A DNA stretch of 64,000 nucleotides from Panonychus citri (lineage: Eukaryota; Arthropoda; Arachnida; Trombidiformes; Tetranychidae): the NCBI RefSeq assembly GCF_014898815.1, contig NW_026515438.1:868001-932000 (forward strand). Direction: 5' to 3'. Below, piece after piece: positions 1 through 9,890 of this stretch. The position numbers were made by a program, and so were the translations under genes. Under the pieces are notes generated by a model. The model did not search any database. It was given only the letters and a program-made list of their open reading frames with translations, and was not told the origin of the DNA. Every line of letters starts with the position of its first letter. Within the stretch, counting starts at the first letter, position 1.

Positions 1-311
1 GTTCAACTTGATTGTTAATCACCATCTCATTTGATTAATTGATTTTTTATTCATTTAAAACTTTCATTTTGATTAGATTTTTGTTTATTTTTATTTCACT
101 TTGATTAAAAACTTCAATTTGTTACAATAAACTTACAGTTTGTTGTTGTTTTCATTAATTAGTTAAAACTGTATCAAGGTAAACCTTATATTAGCTTTAT
201 TCAAAAGAAAGAAGAAAAAAAAATCTCAATTAAGGTAATTAATTGGCTCGATTAGTGGTTAATTAAAATACGAAAACTTTTCCTTAATCATCAAATTGTT
301 TAAAAGGAAAA

Positions 312-334
312 TTTCTCGAAGTGACTTCGAGAAA
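312..334. repeat. Perfect short inverted repeat
   Basis: Ten-base arms TTTCTCGAAG and CTTCGAGAAA surround a TGA loop. Each arm contains a TTC-nn-GAA unit, as in heat-shock elements, but the two units are five bases apart instead of the canonical two. It sits two bases before the CTCF-like motif at 336. Confidence 0.6.
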
Positions 335-335
335 A

Positions 336-347
336 ACTAGATGGCGC
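336..347 (+). promoter_or_regulatory. CTCF-like core motif
   Basis: ACTAGATGGCGC matches the 12 central positions of the known CTCF core (ASYAGRKGGCRS) exactly. CTCF is an insulator protein conserved across many bilaterians. The match is by eye and occupancy is inferred. Confidence 0.4.
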
Positions 348-686
348 CACTGAACTCTTTTTTTCGCAAAAGTTTCAATTCATCTTTTTGATAACAATTA
401 GATAACTGGTTTTTTTTGGTTGTTTTGATTTCTTTTTAATTGTTAATCAGTTCTTGATTGTTGTGTGAATATGGTGCCACCTTTTGTTGTCTATTTTGGT
501 CTGTTTTCGACGATTTTTTGAGGTTCATCTGGTTTGGTGTTTAGGATCGAGTTTAATGTTCGTGGTCAGTTTATTTGCTTTTCTCAACGAGATCTTAGCG
601 ATTGAGTTTGATTCTAGTTCGAGTTTAGATTTGATTGTTGTTGTTTGAAATTTCATTCTCTAAATTTTGTATATGTACTTGACCAG

Positions 687-1229
687 TGTATCTATGACCA
701 TATCGCTTGGGCCGATGCATTTGTCGTTGTCTACTCAATCTGCGACAAGGACAGTTTCCATGCAGCCCGATCGCTGCTCGAATCAATCGCAATGTACAAA
801 GGGCCAAGACGATTTCCAATAATACTACTTGGTAATAAAAGAGATTTAGAGCACAGTCGAGAGGTAAGTTGACCTTTTTTTTTGAAATTTTCCAAATTAT
901 GTTAACATTTTGAGTTTTCTTTCCTTCTTTTCTCTATATAAAAATAATTCATCATACAAAAGGTTCCAGTGGACGATGGTCAAGAATTATCACTTCTCTG
1001 GCAATGCCAATTCTATGAAGTTTCAGCAGCCGAAAGTTACATCGGTGTTTCATTGGCCTTTCAAAGTTTAATTCGTGAAGCTAAATCATCGGCATCGTTG
1101 AAAAATTTACCCCCGATGAGACGGAAAACCTCACCAGCGATGATCGGTAAAATGATAGGAATCGTTTTCGGCAAAACAGGTTCGAAGGCCTTGAGAAACG
1201 GTAAAAAACGACCTTCTCTCTCGATATAA
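687..1229 (+). CDS. Ras-like small GTPase, RERG/RASL12-like (3' part only)
   Basis: Two exons are visible: about 687-863 and 963-1229, joined in phase 0 at GAG|GTAAGT...AAAAG|GTTCC. The first encodes the centre of a Ras fold (WADAFVVVYSI strand) and ends just after the guanine-specificity motif NKRD (LLGNKRDLEHSRE). The second begins with VPVDDGQELS and contains the G5-like FYEVSAAES. The protein ends in a lysine/arginine-rich tail (KKRPSLSI) with no CAAX box, as in the RERG/RASL11/RASL12 group, which lack prenylation. The P-loop and switch regions must lie in exons left of the window. The acceptor at 685-686 has a weak pyrimidine tract, so that edge is less certain. Members of this group act as Ras-like regulators of growth; the exact subfamily cannot be fixed from the C-terminal half alone. 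Confidence 0.72.
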
Positions 1230-1376
1230 CATCATCTTAATCAGTCGCCTCTTCATCATCATCATCATCAACCTCATGACCATCATCGTAATTATCATAA
1301 CCATTGCCAATGTCAATTCCTGAGGAATTTAAATTTAATATAATAACTAAATCAACTGAATATTTTTGTAATCAAA

Positions 1377-1382
1377 AATAAA
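1377..1382 (+). terminator. Poly(A) signal of the Ras-like gene
   Basis: AATAAA lies about 150 bases after the stop codon. A second AATAAA at 1491-1496 is an alternative. Confidence 0.5.
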
Positions 1383-1625
1383 TCCTATGTAAAGTTAACA
1401 TTATAATTTAGTGTAAATAGTTGTGCCAAATGAATTTATATCATGTAACAATTAACTTTGATTGTTATTATATTTTTATAACGATCTTAAAATAAAATCA
1501 TTCTTGGATTGAATGAAAGAAAACAATTAACTTGGAAACCAGTTGGATCAACAGACTAATCAGTATTAAGATAAACAATCAAGATAATCAAATATTTTCA
1601 CCACGTGTCTCAAAGTGTCATTTAA

Positions 1626-1652
1626 ATCAGAGATTGAATTTCAATCTCTGAT
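1626..1652. repeat. Perfect hairpin, 13-bp arms and 1-base loop
   Basis: Arms ATCAGAGATTGAA and TTCAATCTCTGAT are exact reverse complements around a single T. It falls about 130 bases after the second poly(A) signal of the Ras-like gene. Confidence 0.8.
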
Positions 1653-4437
1653 CAACAGAGAGATGAAAACAAATGATAAAGATCAGGATTATCACAAGTA
1701 ATCAATATCTATCAGCCAAAACAGTTAATCACTTGGATAAAAAGCAAATGCTGATCAAGGATTTCGATATCTAACTGTGAAAAAGGCCAAAAGTCACAAT
1801 AAGTACACGTTATAAAAAAGTGTCGATCTCACGAAAAAGCGGAAAAAGTTCAAGGCGAACTCGAAAGTTGATCAACCACAGCATTTGAAAAGTGTTTTTA
1901 TTAAAACAGTTTCTTGTTCATACTTGAGGTCAGTTTTCATGATGATCGAATGCGAAAGTTCAGAGTTTACTCAAAATTCTTCACTCAGGTCACTTTTCCG
2001 CTCCGTTCATATCATTTTGATAACCCTTTAAGAATAGTTTGTTAGAACTTTCGAAAACTTTTCTTTGAAGTTAATATTATATTTGGACATTTGAATCGTG
2101 GGTTTTGGATCGGTAAGGATGAAGGGCAATGAAAGAGGAGTCAATGAGGAGGTCGAAGGTTATTGATTTGAGGGATGGACATGTAAACTAATGTGAATTG
2201 TGGCCTTTTGTTATCAAATTGTTTTGATAAAATTGATATGAGAAAAAAAAGTAAATATCATTTTGTTGTCCATTCAGTTGGTGATCATGATAATAGGGTA
2301 ACTTGAATAGAGAGTATGAACTCTCAACTTGAATTCAATTGTTTTCAATATTAAAATATTTTGAAAGAGGGTCAAAGGATAGGGAGAAGAGGCTAAGTGG
2401 GCCTCCAAGGTTGATAGAGTAATAATAATAATGATCAACTGGTCAATGTGTTGCTCTTTTATTACTATCAAGTAAAGGTAAAAGGTGAAAGGTAAGTTGA
2501 CTGTGGTTTCATATTCATATTGATAATCATCTTCATCTCTTTTTTTGACAGAAAATCAACTTGATTTTTACGTGTCAAATGAGATGAATAAAAGGTGAGT
2601 GGTTTTCTTACTGGTGGACTGGGAGCGAGAGAGAGAGAGCCAAGTCTGCTTTATCTTCAATGAATTGTAATTGTGGTGTTGGTCATCATCATCTACAACA
2701 ACAACATCATCATTTGCGATTTCAATTGAATTGCTTTTAACTGTTTACTTTTATTGGAGGTCAAAGGGATGTCTTCAACTTTGCCCTTTTGTTTTCTTGT
2801 TTTTTTCGGCCTTCATCTTGCTGGGAGGACACTAAGTGGGAGTGAGTGTTTCCCTTTGTTATTTCAAGCACATCTACAGGGTGATTTGAGAGAGAAAAAG
2901 ATGCAAAGTGGGAGGATTTCAATACGAAGACGATATAATGATTACTTGCGTTTGGAAGACAAGAGAAAGAAGAAGAAGAAAAAATTTTCCGAATAAGAGG
3001 AAATGGAACATTTAAGTTCGATAGCTATGGAAATGTTCTAATGTGATATGTTGGCCTTTTAAAGTTTTCTTCTTCTACTTTTCCATTCTATTGTTGGTCA
3101 AAATGATGATGATGTTAGAGAAGGTGAAAGAGGAAACAAGATGAGAGAGTAGGAGGATAAGGTGGTTAAAGAGTTGTATATTTAGTAGTAATAGTGACTG
3201 ATGAGTATCTTCATCTTTCATACTTTCACTTTGAATTGAAAGGGTCAGTCCTTTGTTGACCATAAGAGTAGCTAAAGGTAAAGGTCTTTGTTCACATTAA
3301 GTCAACAAGATTAGTACCTTTTGTGAATGAGTAAAAATAATGATCATCAAGATGAAGAGAAAAGTTTTGTTGAATCAATTTGTTATTGATTAAATTGATA
3401 ATCGTGATGATGATTAATGTACTGTTAGTGTAAATGGATTAGGTTTTAAAATGAAGTTATCATCATTGTGATTAACACTCATCATCATTATCATCATTTG
3501 ATTGTGATAATATTTTATATAAACGTAATCATTGATAATGATGATTTTAATTGGTTTCGTAAAGTGAAAATATCAATCAATCATTTACAATTATATAATC
3601 AAAATAAAAGGTTAAATTATCATCAAAGGTAAATTGAGTTTTCTCCTTGAATTTGGTTCATTTAATTTTATTCATTTGATTGTTGATCAACAATCAACAA
3701 ATGAATTGTCATCGAGTAGATTATCAAAATAAATTCAATTATCGTGACAATTTCAATTGTTACTTATATATACTTTTTTTTAATAGTAACACAATAATTT
3801 TAAATTGCTGATTCTAAATTGTCACTACCACTTAATGGTCACAATAATAGTGACAATTATCTGTTATCCGTTTCGTTGTGAGTGTGACACATTAAAAAGT
3901 GCCAATATTTATCAATAGATATACAATACAAAAGGTTTGTATTTATTGTAAATAGATTGAGATGAATTTACCTTTTACTTTGATTACAATTAGATTTAAA
4001 TTTAATTCTGGTGATTGTGTCAAGTATATTACATGAAAATAGAGGATATAAAGTATCACTTATGGACAGATGAGGATTAAGATTAAGACAAAATTTACCA
4101 CAAAGCAACAGTAAATATTGGAAACACTTACAATTGGTAAAAAAAAGTAAGTGAAGTTATATCATCCTCATCCTCATCTTCATCATCAATATGATCACAA
4201 TGGCGCTGAAGATGATGATGAGGATACTTGGGGTATGAAAATAAAGGAGGAAGACTAAATATTTACCTTTACCTGTAACTTTCATCTTCATCAAAATGAG
4301 CAAAAGTAGTAAAGTAAATTCACCTAATAATTGGATCAAGAAACATTATTGTTAAGATGATGAGGATGATAATGATTACGATGATGATGAATGACTTGAT
4401 AATAGAGGGGATGTGGTGAGGATGATAAAAGTAGCCA

Positions 4438-4441
<4 letters not shown>

Positions 4442-4470
<29 letters not shown>
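4442..4470. repeat. (GA)n microsatellite
   Basis: Uninterrupted GA dinucleotides, 29 bases, in the FoxQ2 upstream spacer. GA/CT tracts can bind GAGA factor in arthropods. Confidence 0.95.
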
Positions 4471-4474
<4 letters not shown>

Positions 4475-4997
4475 TGGAAAATAGTGAGAAAAGAAGGAGG
4501 AGAAAAAGATGAAGATGATAAGGATGATAATGATGATGTTGACTCTGTTGTTGGAGTAAATTGTTGTTGTAAATACAGAAGCAAAAAGAGAACAAAAAAA
4601 AAGAAGATGATAAATTCGATATTGGGGGATTTTGTGGGCGGGAACAGTTCTAAAGGTTGTTACTCGATGTTGTTACTGTTTGTCATGCAAACATTTGTAC
4701 TGAAACAAGTTCTAACCAATGAGAAGCAAGTTCGATGAGTTCCCTTTAACTTGATTGGTTGTTTAACTTATTGTTTGAATAACTTTTCAAAGTAAATAGG
4801 ATGAGAACAACAAAGAGATTGAGTCAAAGATGATAAGGGAAGATGAAGATGATAATAATAATAATAACAAAACAATAATAATAATGATAACATGGAATCC
4901 AATTGAAAATTAAGCTCAACCCAATGTTACAATTATCGATTCGTATTCATAGTTATTACCTCCTCCTTCCTCTTCATCATCCTCATCTCTATTTTCT

Positions 4998-5019
4998 TGC
5001 TCTCTCTCTCTCTCTCTCT
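4998..5019. repeat. (CT)n tract near the FoxQ2 start
   Basis: CT-rich run about 220 bases upstream of the FoxQ2 ATG. Its position fits a promoter-proximal GAGA-type element, but function is inferred. Confidence 0.6.
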
Positions 5020-5236
5020 TTTCATCATAACATCTCATTTTTATCTTCATCTAAACAATAACAACAACAACAACAAACGACAATAGTTTCCAAACAGTCG
5101 ATAAACATTTACATCCAACAATAAGTAAACTTGATAATAAGTAAGGAAAAGTTTTCCAAGTTTTTTTTTCCTCATCAATCATTAGTTTTCTTGTTCTTGG
5201 ACATTTTTTAATTGTGATTATTGTGATTTAATCATC

Positions 5237-6721
5237 ATGTGTGAAAAAGAGACACCAAATTCAGTCGTTGAATATCAGATTCAATTGCAACTTTATGCTC
5301 AAGCGGCTGCAGCTCGATTGAGACTTGCTCATCCCTCGCTGGCCGTTGCCGCTGCGGCCTCAGGTAATCCGGCTGCTGTGGCCGCTGCTGCGGCTTATAA
5401 CTTTGCCACCATCAATGGTTATCCTCATCCAGCCTTTAGTGACAATAGCATTTCTCCCTATCATGGTTTACCCCATTTCGGTCGGTATGATGGCCGTTTC
5501 AGATTCATCAATGAGGAACCTAAACCTCAACACTCTTACATTGGCCTGATCGCTATGGCGATACTTAGTACACCAGAGCAACGGATGATCTTAAGTGATA
5601 TTTATAAATATATTCTTGACAATTATCCTTATTTTCACCATCGAGGTCATGGTTGGCGAAATTCAATTCGACACAATTTATCACTTAATCCTTGTTTCAT
5701 TAAATCAACTCGAAGTGCCAATGGAAAAGGTCATTATTGGACTATTCATCCAGCGAATTTGGATGATTTTAAAAAGGGTGATTTTCGCCGACGAAAAGCT
5801 CAACGAAAAGCAGCTAAACATGATGGATATGCGATCAGGGAAGATGATTCATCTTCGTCAACAAGTCCAACCCCAACTGATACACCAACAGAGACATCAA
5901 TTGGTCTGACTGGTTCACCCTCACCACCCACATCACCCAATCCATCACCTCCATCAACATCAATTTCAACCTCATCTCCATCCTCCCTTTCATCATCAAT
6001 CTCACTTTCCACCTCATCTTCAACACCTTCACCAATCATCACAACGGTAACACCAAATTCAAACACTATTACACTTCAAAATTTAACTAATAACAAAAAT
6101 CTAATATCAGCAACAATTAGACCACAAATTAGTTACTCTTACCATCAACAATTTCAACATCAACTACATCAACATCATCTTCAACTCCAACTACAACACC
6201 ACCATCACCAACAACAACAACAGCAACAGCAACAGCTTCAACAAATCAACAATCAAATATCATGTTCACCAATTAATTTACAATTAACTCAATCAACACG
6301 ATCAACATCATCTCCAGTTGAATCAACTCCATCACCATCACCAACAATTGACACATCAACCTCGCCAACATCAACAACAACTAAATCATCAACAAGAAAC
6401 AAAAAATCAAGTAAATTGCCAATATCAGTAAATCAACAAAAAGTTAATCATGATGATGACAATCAACTTTTCATTAATCATCACAATCAACAAAATTGCT
6501 CAACAACAGTTACTTTAACAGGTAATGATTATCCCAATAAAAAGATTAAGAAAGAAAATCCTGAAAATTTAATCATCGAAAGAGGAATCAATGAATCAAT
6601 TGAATTAGAAGATAAATTGTTACAATTAAATCATGATTCCATCAAGACAACAACAATTAACAATAATAAGCGGACATTTGATGTTGAATCACTTTTAGCT
6701 CCTGATGCTAGTAAATCCTAA
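5237..6721 (+). CDS. FoxQ2: Forkhead transcription factor FoxQ2
   Basis: A single-exon gene of 494 aa. The forkhead DNA-binding domain runs from about residue 95 to 190. It opens with KPQHSYIGLIAMAIL, has the recognition helix GWRNSIRHNLSL (139-150) and closes with the basic wing GDFRRRKAQRK. The SYIxLIAMAIL, NGKGHYW, IHPAN and GDFRRR words are typical of FoxQ2 and separate it from FoxD, FoxL1 or FoxA. Before the domain there is an alanine-rich stretch (35-53). After it come Ser/Thr/Pro-rich (about 203-290) and His/Gln-rich (about 300-345) low-complexity segments. Near the C-terminus, FDVESLL (481-487) resembles an engrailed-homology-1 motif that recruits Groucho, so repression is likely. FoxQ2 genes pattern the anterior neuroectoderm in many bilaterians. 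The ATG at 5237 is the first in a long open frame and leaves an intact domain. Confidence 0.9.
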   Translation: MCEKETPNSVVEYQIQLQLYAQAAAARLRLAHPSLAVAAAASGNPAAVAAAAAYNFATINGYPHPAFSDNSISPYHGLPHFGRYDGRFRFINEEPKPQHSYIGLIAMAILSTPEQRMILSDIYKYILDNYPYFHHRGHGWRNSIRHNLSLNPCFIKSTRSANGKGHYWTIHPANLDDFKKGDFRRRKAQRKAAKHDGYAIREDDSSSSTSPTPTDTPTETSIGLTGSPSPPTSPNPSPPSTSISTSSPSSLSSSISLSTSSSTPSPIITTVTPNSNTITLQNLTNNKNLISATIRPQISYSYHQQFQHQLHQHHLQLQLQHHHHQQQQQQQQQLQQINNQISCSPINLQLTQSTRSTSSPVESTPSPSPTIDTSTSPTSTTTKSSTRNKKSSKLPISVNQQKVNHDDDNQLFINHHNQQNCSTTVTLTGNDYPNKKIKKENPENLIIERGINESIELEDKLLQLNHDSIKTTTINNNKRTFDVESLLAPDASKS

Positions 6722-8480
6722 AGGAAGACAATTTAATTGCAATTAAATCTTCAATCATCACAATCAACTAAATTTTAATCACCAAAATTTGCTAACAATT
6801 AAAATTTGATTCTCCAGTTTTTTCTTTTTTTCTCAACAATTAACTCGCCAATCTAATTAATCCAATGAAGTTTTCCTCTTGTTAATTGCATTGATTAACT
6901 TTCCAAATGAACTTACAATCAATTTAAACAATTGGATTCCCTGTTATCATCTTCATCCCTCCTGATTGCAATTAACTAATCAATATATTAAACATCAATC
7001 TAAATGTATCTTTTAATCAGTTATCAGTAATCAATTATTATTATTAATTCATGTAAAAATTTTAAATTGTAAAAAAAAATAAACTCAATTGATGAATGAA
7101 ACAAATAATGAATTACCTTAATCGCTTGAATATCGTTTAATTTGATCAACAATTTGATGAGTTGATAATCAAATTCAACTATTACACCAGAATAAGATGA
7201 TTACTATCAATTGTTAATCAAGTTAATCAACTAAATTGTTACCTGATAAGTTTTTTAAATCATGTTTCATGAGGTGTCAAAAACATGATCATCATGATAA
7301 TCATCATCATCATCAGGTTGAAGTAACAATTTATAAATAAATACTAATCATGATCATGATATTATCATGATTAACATTGAAACATGATCAGAATCTTAAA
7401 CCCTAAACTCAATTGAAGTTTTTTTCCTTCAATCAAATTAATCATTGATGTTAATCATGATTATCATTGATAACTAATTGTTATTTTACAAACCACAGTC
7501 TATATATTATATATGATATACTGATAATATTTGATATTTGATCACAATTAAATAGACATTTTCACATACAGTTTAGTTTAATCATAATTGCTGATCAATT
7601 TTGATTATTCAATTTATAAGATGGATTATTATTTAATATCAACAATACATTGTCTCCAATAACATTATTATTAATATTAATCATATTGTCGTAATCAATG
7701 TAATTAGGTGTTAAAATGATGATCAAATCTTTTGGTTAAGGTGTAAGATGATGAGGATGAAGATGAGGATGAAAATGAAAGTAGGTTATACAAAAAAAAC
7801 ATAACAAAAAGCGTATTAAGATTAGATAACAAAAGCAAAAGGATTAGTAAGGTTGGATTAGTGTTATTTGGTTGCCAGGGATTAATGGTGTTGATGCAAA
7901 TGGTATTATATCAGTTTGACAGAGTAATTTGTTGTTTATGATGATGATGATGATGATGTTTCGAGTGAGACTAGATGATGATTATACCCGTGACCAAGGT
8001 ATTATCATCGAAACCATTATATTTGTATTTATAGTTTTGGATCAAGATTAACACGAGATTTAATAAGTGATGAGGATGCTTTGTCTTCCTCTGTTTCCAT
8101 TGATCATCACCTTCATCCTAATGATGATGATGATGATGTCTTTTTTTCAATCTAATGTTTATTGAAATATGAGAAGTTAAAAACTTCCTTACATGTAAAC
8201 CAATGGATTATCCCATAAGGCGTGATCACCCTGTAATCTTTTCCATACCCTATGGTAACATTGTATTATTATTATTCATCATAATGATGATAAAATGGTG
8301 AAATATGATCGCAATCATATTACAATTAATCGTCATCACTTGGAGGATAATCACAATCAAGAAAAACATACTGAGCAAAGTAACAATTTAATCATAAGTT
8401 AATTTTGGTTTTGTTTTGTTTCATTTTTTTTCTCAATCATATTGATCAAATTTAGTACCTTAATTGTTGAGATGATTGTA
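6722..8480. other. FoxQ2 3' UTR and intergenic DNA
   Basis: AT-rich sequence with several GAT/ATC runs (for example around 7935 and 8118). No coding or RNA gene is seen before the inverted-repeat element that begins at 8481. Confidence 0.6.
7078..7083 (+). terminator. Poly(A) signal of FoxQ2
   Basis: AATAAA follows an A-run about 360 bases after the FoxQ2 stop. It is the first good signal in the 3' flank. Confidence 0.45.
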
Positions 8481-8636
8481 CAGGGCATTTCACCAAGTTT
8501 CCAACAAGTTTTTCTCGAATAACTTTTTTGTTTTTGAGCGTTGAGGCCCCAAACTCGAGTTTTGGTAGTTTAGGTCATACTCAATTGTCATATTAAAATA
8601 TCAAGGTCATTCCGGTCATTCTGCTAGGATACGGTT
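8481..8636 (+). repeat. Left terminal inverted repeat
   Basis: Pairs with 9324-9476. The outermost 60 bases (to about 8540) are near-perfect; similarity continues through a segment reading TCAATTGTCATATTAAAATA near 8581-8600 and then fades. Confidence 0.85.
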
Positions 8637-8753
8637 TCAAGGTCATTTGGTGGTCACAATCGAATTAACTTGCAATCAATAGCATCCATACGAGTTTACA
8701 ACTTTTGGACATTATTGTATGATTGCCGGAATTAAACGTTGGAACCAAACGGA

Positions 8754-9369
8754 ATGTCTAAATTTATTCAGTTTTCGCTAATGTGTTTTCTCATTATCAT
8801 GGTTATCGAAGCTCTTCCGCTCGATAACTTTGTTTATTTACTTATGAGTTTACATAAAATCGACGTAAAAAAGGTAACAATTTAGTTTAATTTAGTTTAA
8901 TTTCTACTCTAGTTGTTTAATCATCTATTAGATGTAGTTAGTTTAAATTGCACATTTACTTCTAACTGTTAATTTTAAATTTGTCTTTCATTTGACTTGA
9001 CAATCATTTATTTGTTAAATTACTAATTGATTATATTATTATTTAAAATGAATTTAACTTTATTATACATAACTGTTAATTTTTAATTTGTCTTTCAGTT
9101 GACATCAATATTTTTTTGATTAAATTATTAATAATGAATTTTAAATTATTTGTTTTTATTGCATCTTTTCTAATTGTTTTCCTCTCCCTTCCATTCATGA
9201 TCCTCACCATCAACCTCCTCATTCACATCAACAACCAAAGCAACAACAAAGTGAAAATGAATCCTCTGAATCAACCACAAATGCTCCTCCAACAAGTGGT
9301 CAAGAATCAGGACCTGCTCCTAAACATCCTGGTCAATATGACCGAAATGACCTTGATATTTTAATATGA
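8754..9369 (+). other. Possible secreted-peptide cargo of the inverted-repeat element
   Basis: ATG at 8754 opens a 40-codon frame with a hydrophobic signal-like start (MSKFIQFSLMCFLIIMVIEA) that runs into AAG|GTAACA at 8873, a plausible phase-0 donor. A second ATG at 9134 opens another signal-like start (MNFKLFVFIASFLIVFLSLP). In the +1 frame beyond it (9196-9369), a His/Gln/Ser/Thr/Pro-rich stretch reads open for 58 codons to a TGA inside the right terminal repeat. CCAAAG at about 9235-9240 would be a phase-0 acceptor for the first exon, although it has no good pyrimidine tract. I do not recognise the product. It may be a captured or decayed gene, or chance. Confidence 0.3.
8963..9150 (+). 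repeat. Degenerate ~107-bp tandem duplication inside the element
   Basis: TAACTGTTAATTTT starts at 8963 and again at 9070, followed in both by a TTTGTCTTTCA(G/T)TTGAC segment and an AT-rich tail ending near ATGAATTTTAA. The second copy keeps CTTTCAG, a possible splice acceptor, where the first has CTTTCAT. Confidence 0.6.
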
Positions 9370-9476
9370 CAATTGAGTATGTTCGAAACTATCATAACTC
9401 GAGTCTTGGGTCTCATTGCTCAAAAACAAAAAAGTTATTCGAGAAAAACTTGTTGGAAACTTGGTGAAATGCCCTG
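9324..9476 (-). repeat. Right terminal inverted repeat
   Basis: Reverse complement of the left end. It ends in ...AAATGCCCTG followed by TA. The end of a His/Gln/Ser-rich reading frame runs into this repeat (stop at 9367-9369). Confidence 0.85.
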
Positions 9477-9862
9477 TATTGTAATACATATAGAAAGTTA
9501 TTGATTAGAGTTTGTATTCGTCAATAGCTTAATGGACATTCATTTGTGTAATTATCTTGATTTAACTCACAATCAACTGATCTCAAGATCTTGGTTTTTA
9601 ATTTAATATTAACCTAAGTCAGTTAATAACAATTAACTGGATACAATTAAGTTCCCAGCATCATAGTTGCTAATATGATCAAACAATTATTATTGTGTTG
9701 ATTAAAGTTTACAATAATTATACACTTTACATCAACAAATGATTGGACAATTGATTTGAAGCTTAATTGTTTAGATTGAGTGAAAAAAATCAAAGTAAAT
9801 CAATGATCACAATTGATAATCAACATCATGATTAAGGAGGTTGGTACTTTGTTAAGTAGGAG

Positions 9863-9890
9863 GATTGTTCAATTGATCAATTGAACAATC
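9863..9890. repeat. 28-bp perfect palindrome
   Basis: The sequence from GATTGTTCAATTGA to its exact complement reads the same on both strands without a loop. It lies 387 bases beyond the right end of the TA-flanked element. Confidence 0.9.

Larger units (their letters stand above)
1..686. other. Non-coding flank or intron upstream of the partial GTPase exons
   Basis: No convincing coding exon is seen here. It is probably intron of the Ras-like gene that follows, because the first visible exon (from 687) already starts in the middle of the GTPase fold. It contains a perfect hairpin at 312-334 (10-bp arms, 3-base loop) and, directly after it, a CTCF-like motif at 336-347. Confidence 0.5.
1230..5236. 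other. Intergenic spacer between Ras-like GTPase and FoxQ2
   Basis: About 4 kb without a supportable gene. After the 3' UTR it holds a 27-bp near-perfect hairpin (1626-1652), an 18-bp palindrome near 3680-3697, a (GA)n tract (4442-4470) and a pyrimidine tract near 4998-5019 that lies about 220 bases before the FoxQ2 start. Short open frames here have microsatellite-derived composition and show no conserved motif. Confidence 0.6.
8481..9476. mobile_element. TA-flanked DNA element with ~155-bp terminal inverted repeats
   Basis: The left end (8481-8636) and the reverse complement of the right end (about 9324-9476) match. The outer 60 bases are essentially identical, beginning CAGGGCATTTCACCAAG, and the inner part matches with scattered differences. 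Both ends abut TA (8479-8480 and 9477-9478), the target duplication typical of Tc1/mariner-type and some other DNA transposons. The 996-bp element has no transposase frame, so it is non-autonomous. Its interior holds two ATG frames that begin like signal peptides (8754 and 9134) and a ~107-bp degenerate tandem duplication (8963 onward and 9070 onward). Superfamily assignment rests only on the TA and the terminal repeats. Confidence 0.82.

Noticed and set aside
2754..2996. Open frame with a hydrophobic start and lysine-rich end
   Set aside because: The ATG at 2769 gives a leader-like start, but the rest is compositionally simple, there is no family motif, and it is isolated in the spacer.
5800..6066. 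Acidic antisense frame within FoxQ2
   Set aside because: It is the mirror of the Ser/Thr/Pro-coding low-complexity part of FoxQ2, not an independent gene.
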